Of a stretch of DNA of 30,461 nt, positions 1-7,817 are shown in pieces (position 1 is the first letter of the stretch; every line of letters begins with the position of its first letter). The stretch lies in the NCBI GenBank assembly GCA_014860005.1, contig JACZKP010000192.1:1-30461 (forward strand). Reading direction: 5' to 3'. Made by a program: the position numbers and the translations under genes. The notes under the pieces are model-generated. The model was given only the letters and a program-made list of their open reading frames with translations. It made no database searches and was not told the DNA's origin. This DNA comes from Verrucomicrobiota bacterium (GTDB lineage Bacteria; Verrucomicrobiota; Verrucomicrobiae; Limisphaerales; UBA11358).

Positions 1-56
1 CAAAAAGCCAACCGGAGCGGCCGGGAATGCCAGCAGCGGCCCGGCGAGCGGGCCGC
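1..56 (-). terminator. Possible terminator downstream of tRNA-Arg
   Basis: Read on the minus strand, downstream of the tRNA, there is a GC-rich hairpin with 8-bp arms (36-43 pairing with 49-56, 5-nt loop). A smaller CCGG stem (about 12-24) and a run of five T (2-6) follow. This is terminator-like, but the T run is not directly behind the stronger hairpin. No gene can be assigned in 1-184. Confidence 0.3.
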
Positions 57-184
57 AGACCCTCGGTATTAGCAGCGACCGGGGACCGCAATAGTTTCCA
101 CTCCTTCAATCGGTTTTCTAAGTCCGACAAATTCCTAGGCACGGGATGGCGTGTTTTTACAAAGTACGCAAACCATTGATAAAG

Positions 185-261
185 TGGTGCATCCGGCAGG
201 ACTCGAACCTGCAACCTTCTGATCCGAAGTCAGAAGCTCTATCCAATTGAGCTACGGATGC
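185..261 (-). tRNA. tRNA-Arg (anticodon UCG)
   Basis: Read on the minus strand the sequence folds as a full cloverleaf. The 7-bp acceptor stem is GCATCCG (261-255) pairing with CGGATGC (195-189). The D arm is followed by an anticodon stem TCTGA/TCAGA with loop CTTCGGA, so the anticodon is TCG and the tRNA reads CGA arginine codons. The T arm carries the usual TTCGAGTCC. The discriminator A (188) is followed by an encoded CCA (187-185). tRNA genes are common integration sites, and accessory genes begin just to the right, on the 5' side of this tRNA. Confidence 0.97.
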
Positions 262-613
262 GCGTGTTTGCTAAGGTTTTTTGGTGTTTTCTGGAGCTGC
301 GGCATCCAGCGGCAGCCTGCTCCAGTCGAGTGACCGGGTACAAACCGGGTACAAAACCACATCCCATTCTCTGAACTTGTACTGCGTCACTCGCTTTACT
401 CATAGCGATGGACAAATTAGCTTGGTTTGGAACTTCCCGTCAATTGGCGAGTTGTCGAGAATTGTTGAAAACGTGTGTTTTGCGCGTTATCGGGGTCCGC
501 CCACTGGCAGAGTGCCGTGCGTGTGCCTGTTCGATGGTTTCGCCGAAGGTCAGACTTTTGTCCCGTCAAACGTCGTCCAGAAAAACTTGGCAATCCGCAG
601 AGACGCAGGGATC
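262..613. other. Gene-poor segment between tRNA and HNH gene
   Basis: I see no convincing coding frame here; the open frames are short, with implausible composition. The segment holds an inverted repeat with 7-bp perfect arms (ctggagc at 291-297, gctccag at 319-325) and the tandem direct repeat listed separately. It fits a non-coding attachment or junction zone beside a tRNA, but no integrase gene lies in the window. Confidence 0.5.
333..354 (+). repeat. 11-bp tandem direct repeat (accgggtacaa x2)
   Basis: Two exact copies of accgggtacaa stand head to tail (333-343 and 344-354), one helical turn apart, about 70 bp from the tRNA 5' end. Short direct repeats spaced by a turn near a tRNA are typical of arm-type binding sites for tyrosine integrases, so this may be a leftover of an attachment region. 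The repeat is certain; its role is inference. Confidence 0.55.
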
Positions 614-1717
614 TCACTTGCGGCGGATGAACTCACCACTCTCATCGTAGCTGGGCGAGTGCCAGACGCCCAAGTGCTGCCAGAACTCCTCCAGCAGAGG
701 TCTGGCGATTTCGGTGAGGGGAATATCGAAGTTCCGCACCATGGAGGGAGACGTCTGAATTGTGTCAGTGTCCGACCGCTCGTGCTGGATCCATCTCCCA
801 GGATCGGAGGTGACGCCGTAGCCCATCATGCCCGACACGACCAAGCGAAGGAAGGCAGCTTGGGGCACTTGGAGACTCCGCAGTATCTTGACGCCCTGCC
901 CGATGCTGGTCATCAAGCGGTTCTCGAACGCGATCCATGGGATCAGCTTTGTCTTTATGTAATCGAATCCGAACTCCGGGCCGGTGTGGTCGAACATTAC
1001 AAATCCGGACGCGATGCTGCCGTCCCTGAAGATCTGAACGAGCGACTTCAAACAAGACCCCGCGCCTGAAGCAGATGAGGAGTATCCCGCAACATGCACG
1101 CCGAAACGAGAGACCTCGGTTCCCCAACTGCTGCAGACGACCGGTCGTATGTCGTGTGTATGGCGCTTCATGTCGGCGGGGGTGAGCTTCACCAATCCCT
1201 TCAGTGACGAAATCGCGACGATCTGAACCCAGACGAGCGGGATGCCGCCTTCCGGCGATTCCTTTTCCCTGCCCAGGTCCGCGCGGGCGGGAGCATATTC
1301 CTGAAATTGAGATTTGAAGTGCTGTTCCGCAACTTTTCCGGGCTCCGTGTATCCCGAGAAAATGACCTCGCCTTCGACCTCCCTCCGGGCGAGGTCCTCG
1401 GCCGACTGCTTCCATGTCCTCAGAAGCTCGTCGATGAAATGATTGCGATCCTTGTCCACCATCGTGTGACACGCAGCGCAGAGCCAGATGCCATTCTCGA
1501 CTGCCTTACGCTCCGCAGGTGTGAGGTTCTGATCGAATCGGGGACCGCCCTCACTCGCGGCCGAGATGTGAGCCGCCTCGGCGATGAGGAGTGGGGCGGA
1601 GATGTCCTTCGTTGGCCCGATTGTAAGGCGCCGACACGTCGGGCAGGAACAACGATACCCCACCCTGTCGCCAAGGATGCGTTTCGTCTTCGCAGTAAAG
1701 TTGTCTCTGCTTGCCAT
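614..1717 (-). CDS. HNH endonuclease-domain protein with unknown C-terminal domain
   Basis: A 367-aa protein. Roughly residues 1-110 form an HNH (beta-beta-alpha metal) nuclease module. It has a CxxC pair near residue 24 (CSCPTC), an AAH motif with the likely catalytic histidine, a downstream Asn in NGIWLC, and a CAACH motif. The remaining 250 residues are not recognised and contain no obvious membrane helix. The start at 1717 (MASRDNF) is preferred over 1759 because the HNH region begins directly after it; there is no clear Shine-Dalgarno site. HNH proteins with a private C-terminal domain are frequent in defence islands and restriction systems, where they cut DNA. No methylase or nucleotide-cyclase partner is adjacent, so it may act alone or be a stray island gene. 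Confidence 0.8.
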   Translation of the reverse strand: MASRDNFTAKTKRILGDRVGYRCSCPTCRRLTIGPTKDISAPLLIAEAAHISAASEGGPRFDQNLTPAERKAVENGIWLCAACHTMVDKDRNHFIDELLRTWKQSAEDLARREVEGEVIFSGYTEPGKVAEQHFKSQFQEYAPARADLGREKESPEGGIPLVWVQIVAISSLKGLVKLTPADMKRHTHDIRPVVCSSWGTEVSRFGVHVAGYSSSASGAGSCLKSLVQIFRDGSIASGFVMFDHTGPEFGFDYIKTKLIPWIAFENRLMTSIGQGVKILRSLQVPQAAFLRLVVSGMMGYGVTSDPGRWIQHERSDTDTIQTSPSMVRNFDIPLTEIARPLLEEFWQHLGVWHSPSYDESGEFIRRK

Positions 1718-1797
1718 GAACCCATGATAAGCAAAAATCGAATCCACCCTGCAGTCCAAATTTGCGTGCGTGTGTTTTTCTCTGGACGCCGACGGCC

Positions 1798-2349
1798 GCG
1801 GAGTTGCAAATCAAACCGCTGAGTTCTTTGGAGCAAATCGCGGCGGTCCAATCTGGTCAACTGGATGCCGGATTCGTGTTTACCATCGCCAGCATAGATC
1901 GCGAATTGGCACAGCTCGAAATTGCTTTGGTCAACCTGATGCTGGCAGTTTCGAAAAGACACCCGCTGGCAAAGTCAAAGAGTCTTCGCCTGCGGGACTT
2001 GAGCAGTGCCTCATTCATTTGGTTTCCAAGGCGGGAGAGTCCTCTTTTTTATGACCGACTGATGCACGCGTGCTTTCGAGGCGGCCTGAAATCTCCGCAC
2101 ATCGTTCAAGAAGGCGTGAATGAAGCGACGATTCTAAGCCTCGTGTCGTGCGGCTTGGGTGTGGCGTTCGTGAGCAGTGCCACGCGCTGGCGGTGTCCCG
2201 AAAACGTAGTGTTGCTATCAGTAACCGATCTGAAATTACCGCTGCCGTTTGCGCTTATCTGGCGAAAAGACAATGATTCCCCATTGCTTGCAAAATTTGT
2301 GGCTGATGTGCGGCAGTTACCGGAGGTGGAAGCATTTACCAATCGATAG
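1798..2349 (+). pseudogene. 5'-truncated LysR-family regulator (effector-binding domain only)
   Basis: From about 1798 the frame encodes a typical LysR effector-binding domain: a segment like ELQIKPLSSLEQIAAVQSG, then LDAGFVF, a Leu-rich central part with HPLA, and the GLGVAFV stretch near the end. The winged-helix DNA-binding domain and hinge, normally the first 90-110 residues, are missing, and nothing upstream in any frame supplies them. The residues before 1798 do not look like LysR. A protein without its DNA-binding half could not act as a regulator, so this is a remnant cut on its 5' side, probably by the event that brought in the HNH gene. It stops normally at 2349. Confidence 0.75.
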
Positions 2350-2371
2350 ATAGAGACGGGTCTGCGATCCA

Positions 2372-2542
2372 ATGGGCGAACCCGTATTCGCGCACAATCA
2401 CAAGCGCGTCTTTGGGCAGCCGGGTGCAGTGACAACCGAGTCCGACGTGGCCGAGGTGGTATGGCGTGCCGCGAAAGATGCGACTGGGCAACTCCGATTT
2501 CCAGCGGGTGCCGACGCGGTGGCGCTGGCTCAGTCAAGATAA
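2372..2542 (+). pseudogene. C-terminal remnant of a short-chain dehydrogenase/reductase
   Basis: The plus-strand frame from 2372 to the TAA at 2540-2542 reads as the end of an SDR oxidoreductase: a DVAEVVWRAA segment followed by GQLRFPAGADAVALA. This is the usual last 35-40 residues of many SDR enzymes. The Rossmann nucleotide-binding part and the YxxxK catalytic motif are absent. LysR regulators often neighbour SDR genes, so the two remnants may come from one ancestral locus. A competing protein-like reading exists on the minus strand over 2344-2530 but matches no family I know. Confidence 0.6.
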
Positions 2543-2642
2543 ACGACGGTGGCGCCGGGCACTCCGGTGGTGGCGGCGGCTCTGCCAAAAGTTTTGGGTG
2601 GGAGTTTTGTTCCGACCTGATACCGTGCCATGCAGTCGAAGG

Positions 2643-2656
2643 GCACAAGCTTGTGC
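2643..2656. promoter_or_regulatory. Perfect 14-bp palindrome upstream of the Argonaute operon
   Basis: gcacaagcttgtgc reads the same on both strands and lies 53 bp before the first codon of the Argonaute operon, in otherwise non-coding DNA. A perfect palindrome at this distance is a plausible operator for a dimeric regulator. No regulator gene sits in the operon, and the promoter elements around it are not clear. Confidence 0.4.
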
Positions 2657-2709
2657 GGGCCTGTGTCAGAAGAATTTTCAGAGCGGGGAATTTGAGAAGG
2701 CAGAAACGA

Positions 2710-3675
2710 ATGCCGATTTTCATAAACTGGTTTGAAACGGATATCTCAGCTCCGGTGCAACAACTGTTGAACCGTGATTTTGCCTCTTGGGCCGAATCCG
2801 AGGAAGCGCACAAGTCCATTAACTTGAGACGCGAGCGGTTCTGCAGATTCGATATTAGGAGTGGAGACAAGGAGATAGTCCGAACCACGGTGATTGCCGC
2901 CAACGGAGAAGCGCTTGAAGGTTTTGAGAAGCGCGATGTTGACCTGACGAAGGAACGCAGGATTGCGGAGCGGGTAATCGAGTTTAACTTGGGACAACAT
3001 CTGGCTTCGCGCGGGATGCATGTTCAATTCGGATCGTTCGTAGCCTCGGCCACTCGGCCTGCGTTTCGAATTGCAGACATCGGATTGTCCGTGGAAAGCG
3101 GGATTTCATTTAAGTCATACTTCCTTCACTATAAGCGGCAGCATGGGATCACGTTGGATTGGCGCGTCCGCCAGTTTTTTGATCAACCGATCAGCGCACT
3201 GCCGGACACTGCGAACACAATTCTCTGCGGGCTGCCTGTTCTCTTGAGAGCGGATGTCCCCGAACCACCAGCGGGTACCGAAGCATTTCGTGGACGCTAT
3301 CTAGGGATCATAACGGAGCTTGGCGCGAACGACGCAGTGGTCTTGTGCAGAGATGCGCAGAAGCGTCAAATTTCCAAGACTTTTCTGACTCCAGAAGCGA
3401 AGCCGGACGTTGTCGCAGCACTATCAAGCATTTCGCGAGAACAACGTGGCAGTGATTCCATCCAACGGCGGATAATGACGCTCTCACATTCTCTCACGCA
3501 ATCCGGCCGCCGGAATATCAAAATACTTCAAGACAAACTCAGGTCTGCAATCGATTTCTTGAGTTCAGATAATCGACCTTTTATCACCGTCGATTTTACG
3601 CCGGACTGTGTTGGCAGGATGCGAATCTCAACAGCACCAGCAGTGGCTCAGACGCAGCAGGAGAAGTATGTTTGA
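2710..3675 (+). CDS. Argonaute N-lobe-like protein (N/APAZ-type half of a split prokaryotic Argonaute)
   Basis: A 321-aa protein. I chose ATG 2710 because gagaagg lies 9 nt upstream and the sequence before it does not look coding. The segment at about residues 131-161 (GISFKSYF..., HGITLDWRVRQFF) resembles the N/L1 region of long-B Argonautes and the related APAZ domains. The C-terminal third is charged and helical, like an L2 linker. No SIR2, TIR or nuclease domain is fused to it. The gene overlaps the MID-PIWI gene by 8 nt (ATGTTTGA). The two products total about 752 residues, the usual size of a long-B Argonaute, so I infer that they assemble into one guide-binding unit. The exact domain (N-L1-L2 or APAZ) needs a profile search. 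It is also possible that the split is a recent frameshift. Confidence 0.65.
   Translation: MPIFINWFETDISAPVQQLLNRDFASWAESEEAHKSINLRRERFCRFDIRSGDKEIVRTTVIAANGEALEGFEKRDVDLTKERRIAERVIEFNLGQHLASRGMHVQFGSFVASATRPAFRIADIGLSVESGISFKSYFLHYKRQHGITLDWRVRQFFDQPISALPDTANTILCGLPVLLRADVPEPPAGTEAFRGRYLGIITELGANDAVVLCRDAQKRQISKTFLTPEAKPDVVAALSSISREQRGSDSIQRRIMTLSHSLTQSGRRNIKILQDKLRSAIDFLSSDNRPFITVDFTPDCVGRMRISTAPAVAQTQQEKYV
3659..3666 (+). promoter_or_regulatory. Shine-Dalgarno site of the MID-PIWI gene
   Basis: aggagaag directly precedes ATG 3668, inside the 3' end of the N-lobe gene. It fixes the start at 3668 rather than the in-frame ATG at 3608. It also argues that the PIWI gene is a genuine separate cistron and not a frameshift product. 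Confidence 0.7.
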
Positions 3676-4963
3676 AGCGCACATTTACCGCAGCACCGGA
3701 TTCCGATTTGCGCCGGGAACCCCTGAAAGCGTTCACCCCGACAAGCTGCGGGGACTCGTGAAGTTCGGACCGTATCAGCCAATTCACGTCAAGCCGCGAA
3801 TTGGCTTCGTGTTCCCGGAAGGCTACCGGGATTACGCAAATAATCTCTACCTCGCTCTGCGAAACGGCATCGGCTATTTCAAGGGGCTCTCAACCCTGTT
3901 GAAAGTTCCATTCGAAAAAGAGCAGGTTTTCCCAATTACCGGGTTTTCTCTGCCTAATCCGCATGATCATGAGGATGCAGCGAAACGCTATAGGGACGCG
4001 ATACTCTCTTGGAAAGCGGCGACCAAAGAAAGCGCGGACATCTTTGTAAACTTGCATCCCAAATCTTTGGCGTGGGAAGAAGACTCAGCATATGGCGCAT
4101 GTAAAGCCGTACTGCTGGAGGCCGGCATTTCATCGCAAAACGTCACATTCGAGCTGATTGACAATTCTTCCCAGTTTGAATGGGCAGCGGCAAACATCGC
4201 TCTAGCCATATTCGTCAAACTCGGTGGAATTCCGTGGGTAACGAATCTTGAGTCTCAGGACAAATACATTGTGGTCGGAATGGGAAGGGCCGAGAAACAG
4301 GATCATGTTACCCGCGAACGCAGTCAGTTCACCGCGTTTACGACTTGCGTGAGGGATAATGGAGTTTATGAGCTTACGCATTTTGGAAAACCGTGTACTA
4401 CTCGGGAAGAACACCTTGTCGAATTACGGAAGACCGCCGGCGAGGCGTTAAAGCGAGCCTTGGAGCTTGGGCCGCATATCAAGGGAATAGTTATCCATTT
4501 TCCAAAGGAGTTCGCGCGGGATGAACGTGATGAGGTGGAACAGGCGATAAAGGAGGCATCCCATGAGCGTGCATTTGCCTGCTACACTTTGAAGGTTACT
4601 GAGGAGGAGCGGTTTTTTGCATTCGACGATTCTGAAAACGGCATCCCACCACGCGGCACCTGCATAAAGCTTGGAGAGAGCGAATATATGCTCTACACCG
4701 AAGGCGCCGAGGAAAAGGCAGCTTGGAGCAATCGCTTGCCGACGGCTGTGCGCATCAAGCACTTTGATTCCCCCGACAAACTGATTACTGGGGACTTGGT
4801 TTCACAGATCTTCGACCTCAGCTTGGTAAATTTCCGGGGATTCAATGCCAAAGCGTTCCCGGTCTCTCTCTATTACAGCCATTTGATAGCGCAGATTTTG
4901 AAACGGGGAACAGGACTGAAACTGGGCGCTGAGGTGCTGGAGAAGAAGATGTGGTTCTTATGA
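3668..4963 (+). CDS. Prokaryotic Argonaute MID-PIWI protein, catalytically inactive
   Basis: A 431-aa protein starting at ATG 3668. Residues about 40-195 look like a MID domain, with EGYRDYANNLYLALRNG near 51-67 and KLGGIPW at 184-190. The PIWI domain follows. In active Argonautes the first catalytic Asp sits in a VVGxD motif; here it reads VVGMGRAE (202-209). The later IHRDG-type motif reads IHFPKEF (276-282). The DEDX tetrad is therefore broken, as in short and long-B Argonautes that bind a guide and target without slicing and instead trigger a partner effector. The product probably uses small RNA or DNA guides to sense invader nucleic acid. The gene overlaps the next one (SIR2) by 4 nt (ATGA), which fits coupled translation and a stable complex. 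Confidence 0.85.
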   Translation: MFEAHIYRSTGFRFAPGTPESVHPDKLRGLVKFGPYQPIHVKPRIGFVFPEGYRDYANNLYLALRNGIGYFKGLSTLLKVPFEKEQVFPITGFSLPNPHDHEDAAKRYRDAILSWKAATKESADIFVNLHPKSLAWEEDSAYGACKAVLLEAGISSQNVTFELIDNSSQFEWAAANIALAIFVKLGGIPWVTNLESQDKYIVVGMGRAEKQDHVTRERSQFTAFTTCVRDNGVYELTHFGKPCTTREEHLVELRKTAGEALKRALELGPHIKGIVIHFPKEFARDERDEVEQAIKEASHERAFACYTLKVTEEERFFAFDDSENGIPPRGTCIKLGESEYMLYTEGAEEKAAWSNRLPTAVRIKHFDSPDKLITGDLVSQIFDLSLVNFRGFNAKAFPVSLYYSHLIAQILKRGTGLKLGAEVLEKKMWFL

Positions 4964-6036
4964 GCGCCAAGAAGCCAAGGATTTCATTCCTCGCAGGCGC
5001 TGGTCTGTCGATGAGCGCAGATTTACCTAGCGCCGTAGGCATTGCCGAGAAATTCAAGGCTGCTTGTTGCGCGCAGGACCCGTTAGTTGAAGATGTCCCG
5101 AATGCGCTGCTTGCAGAGGCGTTGCGGTTTCTCAACGGCGGGATTCGGTTTCAGAGAGGCATTTTGAATCAAGACCCTGATCAACCGCTCAACATTGAGG
5201 AAATTGCCAACGCCGCGCTCCGCCTTAAAAGCAGGATGTCGAATCCCATAGCAGCTTATGCTTCAGGTTGGCACAGCCGCCTTATTGAACTTGAATCTCG
5301 GCATCCGAAGCTTCTCGATATTTTCACTGACGCGATATATGACCAACTGGCTAAGTGGCTCGCAACTCCAGCGCCGGATAAATGTGATTATCTGGCAAGG
5401 GTGCAGGAGTTCCTCTTTGCTGGCTACACAGTTAATTTCTTCACGTTGAACTACGATCTTTTGTTAGAATCGGCGCTGAAGAGCCGGGACCATCCGTTTT
5501 CCAATGGAATGGATCTGACGCGCGCGGAGTGGTCGCCGGACACGTTTGTTGACGACGGATGTCTTCGCCTTTTCAAGCTACATGGCAGCTTGGATTGGGT
5601 GGACCATGAACTTTATGGTATCTGCTCGTTGGAGTTTCCGCGGCACGGCAAGGCCGAAGAGTTCGAGGGCGACCAACGGCCCTTGATCATCTTCGGAACG
5701 GATCAAAAACTGACAAGCAAAGAACCGTTTCTGTCCTTGTTGTATCACTTTTCTTACGAGATCAAACGATCTGATGTGGTCGTCATTATCGGATACAGCT
5801 TTGGGGATTCCCACCTCAACGAGATTCTCCTACAGCGGCTAAAAGAGAACCTTCGGATGAAAGTGCTGATTGTTCATCCGAGCGGTCCAAAGATTGTGAC
5901 GAAATTACCAGACATCCATGGAAACCCCCGCGTTCGATTTGTGGAAAGCAAAGCGAAGGAAGCCTTCAACGACGGGCTCATTTTTCAAGGATGTAAAGCG
6001 TTACTCGCGGAGATTTCTGAAGAGAAGCCCTTTTGA
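4960..6036 (+). CDS. SIR2-domain effector (probable NADase) of the Argonaute system
   Basis: A 358-aa SIR2-like protein. The nucleotide-binding loop GAGLS is at 13-17, the catalytic Asn lies in TLNYD (162-166), the catalytic His in KLHGSLDW (206-213), and the conserved GYSFGDSHLNEIL at 278-290. These are the hallmarks of the SIR2 effectors of defence systems, which hydrolyse NAD+ and stop growth of infected cells. ATG 4960 overlaps the PIWI stop by 4 nt. In known SIR2-APAZ/short-Argonaute systems SIR2 is fused to APAZ; in long-B systems it is a separate associated protein, as here. I infer that target recognition by the Argonaute pair activates this protein. No membrane segment is seen, so it should act in the cytoplasm. 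Confidence 0.88.
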   Translation: MSAKKPRISFLAGAGLSMSADLPSAVGIAEKFKAACCAQDPLVEDVPNALLAEALRFLNGGIRFQRGILNQDPDQPLNIEEIANAALRLKSRMSNPIAAYASGWHSRLIELESRHPKLLDIFTDAIYDQLAKWLATPAPDKCDYLARVQEFLFAGYTVNFFTLNYDLLLESALKSRDHPFSNGMDLTRAEWSPDTFVDDGCLRLFKLHGSLDWVDHELYGICSLEFPRHGKAEEFEGDQRPLIIFGTDQKLTSKEPFLSLLYHFSYEIKRSDVVVIIGYSFGDSHLNEILLQRLKENLRMKVLIVHPSGPKIVTKLPDIHGNPRVRFVESKAKEAFNDGLIFQGCKALLAEISEEKPF

Positions 6037-6567
6037 TTGACCACAGCAATTTGTTATTTCGTCTCTGGCGATTTCGAAAGGACTTATCAGTTTATTGCAG
6101 CGGCTGGCGACGAAGACGAACGCAATGCCAAAGGCGGCGCTCAGAGGATACTAACGGGTCACCATGAATTGTCCCGACAAGTCCTTGTCGATCCGCTTGC
6201 AAAAGACCTCGTGCCAAAGTGGGCAAAAGACTACTTGGCAGTCACTCAAAAGACGCTGGACGAGGAAGAGGTTAAGAGCCTGTTTGCATGGCTTTTCCAG
6301 CGTTCGAGCGACGCTTTCCACACAATCGTCGCTCTCCACCGTTTTGTTCGGCTGCAATCAAGCCCAGAGAACGCCGCCACCAAGCATCTGCTGGTGCGCT
6401 CGGTTGCCGACCTTGTCCTGTCGTTCGAAAGTTCACTTCGATTCTGGCAGCATGCTGGTGATGACAAACTACACAATCGCGTAGTGGCTATGTTCGCTGT
6501 CAACGCAACGGCACGAACTGCATTTATTGGCGTGCAAGGCGCGTTCAACAGGCAATTTTGCCACTGA
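6037..6567 (+). CDS. Unknown helical protein directly after SIR2; frame likely broken near 6556
   Basis: The frame is the same as SIR2 and opens immediately after its TGA (6034-6036) with TTG 6037, so either it starts by reinitiation at TTG or the TGA interrupts one longer protein. There is no other good start codon nearby. The 176-residue product is rich in helix formers and has no known motif. The last six codons before 6567 look out of frame. Dropping one T from the run at 6556-6559 would continue the protein to 6709 (about 223 aa, ending LKWLHQSLR). It may be a fourth component or modulator of the Argonaute-SIR2 system. The reading looks coding, but start and end are uncertain. Confidence 0.55.
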   Translation: MTTAICYFVSGDFERTYQFIAAAGDEDERNAKGGAQRILTGHHELSRQVLVDPLAKDLVPKWAKDYLAVTQKTLDEEEVKSLFAWLFQRSSDAFHTIVALHRFVRLQSSPENAATKHLLVRSVADLVLSFESSLRFWQHAGDDKLHNRVVAMFAVNATARTAFIGVQGAFNRQFCH

Positions 6568-6693
6568 CGCCGCTCGGAACACGCCGGCTGCGGTAAACTG
6601 GCTCATCAGTCGTGCCTTTGACGATATGGATGCGGCGGGGATCAGAACGCAGCCGCGCGAAAAGCGGGAACAGGTCTCGCTGAAATGGCTACA

Positions 6694-7092
6694 TCAAAGC
6701 TTGCGATAAACCGATTGGACTTCGTACTCCGAGTGCTTTTCCGAGAATTCGCGATTGCCTGCCTGTTCCAGTGCCATCTGTTGGGCCTCCTTTGCGGTGA
6801 CATTTTGAATTTCGAACGTGTGGCTGCCGAAACCGATGCGAGTGACTTCAACGCAGAACGTGCCTTTCCTACGGCTCGTTCGCGGCTTTGACTGCTTTCT
6901 GGCCGTGCGCTCAGGTCCGGTCGTATCCACGACATCAATTTTGGCCGGGATACCGCGAAGCACAGGCTTGAGGAGTTCGTTCCAATCCGCCCGCTGCAGC
7001 CTCTTCTCAAGATCGCTTGTAATGTTGTCGGGCAATCCGAATTCTCCGCGGAATTCGAGGGCTGCCTGGTTCAGAAGGACTTGTTTGCTCAT
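6694..7092 (-). CDS. Unknown 132-aa protein, last gene of the minus-strand cluster
   Basis: Not recognised by name. The N-terminal part is helical. Residues about 60-75 are basic (RKQSKPRTSRRKG), and the C-terminal 55 residues (TFCVEVTRIGFG... TAKEAQQMALEQAG) look like a small alpha-beta domain seen at the ends of many short bacterial hypotheticals. It lies 15 bp after the WGR gene on the same strand and is probably cotranscribed with it. Its 3' end converges on the Argonaute operon. Confidence 0.7.
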   Translation of the reverse strand: MSKQVLLNQAALEFRGEFGLPDNITSDLEKRLQRADWNELLKPVLRGIPAKIDVVDTTGPERTARKQSKPRTSRRKGTFCVEVTRIGFGSHTFEIQNVTAKEAQQMALEQAGNREFSEKHSEYEVQSVYRKL

Positions 7093-7107
7093 CGACTTTT
7101 GTTCGGC

Positions 7108-7815
7108 TCACAATTCCAAAGTGCGCTGACCGAGGGCTGCGAACTTGGAAATGACCTGCCGGTCGAAGCCGGGTGCCGCGATCTCGTCCAGTTCCGGCAC
7201 TTCCACTCCGGTTGTTTCGCTGTCGAACAGGTTGCGGGCGCCCACGGCGGCGAACTTCACCGTCTTCAAAGCTTCCGTGACGGTGACGGCCATGTCGCGG
7301 AGCATCTGCCGGACGGTGTTGGCAAACCGCTCCCGTTCTCCAGAGACGGGGCGTCGAGTCTCGAAGGAGATGGTGCGGTCAAACTCGCTGATGCTGTCGC
7401 TCAGTTGCCAGCTTCCGCTGCGCGACAGCAGCAAGCGAGTAATCTCCTTGCTCCATGAGTTGAGGACCTCCACGTAAACGTATTTGGAAGGATCGTAGGC
7501 GTTGAGCAGACGGAGGGCTCGCCCGCTAAGTTCTACCCAGAGCAGGCGCTGGATCTTGTTCTCGATGCCGAGTGATTTCGCGGTCTGGACCTCCTTCTGG
7601 AGTTCATTTTCGGAGGCCTCTCTGTATCCCTTGCGGAGTTTCTCGGAAACCTTGTCGCTGATGAAAGCATTCATGCCCCCTTGGCTGGAAAATGTCTTCA
7701 CCTGCGATTCGGACGTCCCGCCGATGCGGCCCCAGCTCACGTGAACGCTGAGTCCGTTCACCTCGTACTTCCAGTATTTGTTACTCTGGTTTTCGCGATT
7801 TATGAATATGGGCAT
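7108..7815 (-). CDS. WGR-domain protein
   Basis: A 235-aa protein. Residues 1-75 form a WGR domain: aromatic residues in KYWKYEV, the signature WGRIGG at 28-33, then the FSSQGGMNAFI helix with a Lys-rich end. WGR domains bind nucleic acid; in PARP-type enzymes they sense DNA breaks and 5' ends. The remaining 160 residues are unknown and there is no ADP-ribosyltransferase domain. ATG 7815 is 2 nt after the previous stop, and AAGAGAG inside the end of that gene is a plausible ribosome site. Its neighbours (Ycf46-like AAA, DUF1257, DUF2997) and the cluster's DNA ligase support a role at DNA ends or nicks; that role is inference. Confidence 0.85.
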   Translation of the reverse strand: MPIFINRENQSNKYWKYEVNGLSVHVSWGRIGGTSESQVKTFSSQGGMNAFISDKVSEKLRKGYREASENELQKEVQTAKSLGIENKIQRLLWVELSGRALRLLNAYDPSKYVYVEVLNSWSKEITRLLLSRSGSWQLSDSISEFDRTISFETRRPVSGERERFANTVRQMLRDMAVTVTEALKTVKFAAVGARNLFDSETTGVEVPELDEIAAPGFDRQVISKFAALGQRTLEL

Positions 7816-7817
7816 AT

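Noticed and set aside
281..1069. 262-codon plus-strand open frame next to the tRNA
   Set aside because: Most of it is antisense to the HNH gene, and its first part is low-quality sequence over the direct repeats.
2344..2530. Minus-strand reading with protein-like segment LGHVGLGCHCTRLPKDALV
   Set aside because: It looks natural but fits no family I know and overlaps the SDR remnant, which has a recognisable C-terminal signature on the plus strand.
3608..3667. Earlier in-frame ATG for the MID-PIWI gene
   Set aside because: The added 20 residues are unlike Argonaute, and a good Shine-Dalgarno site directly precedes ATG 3668.
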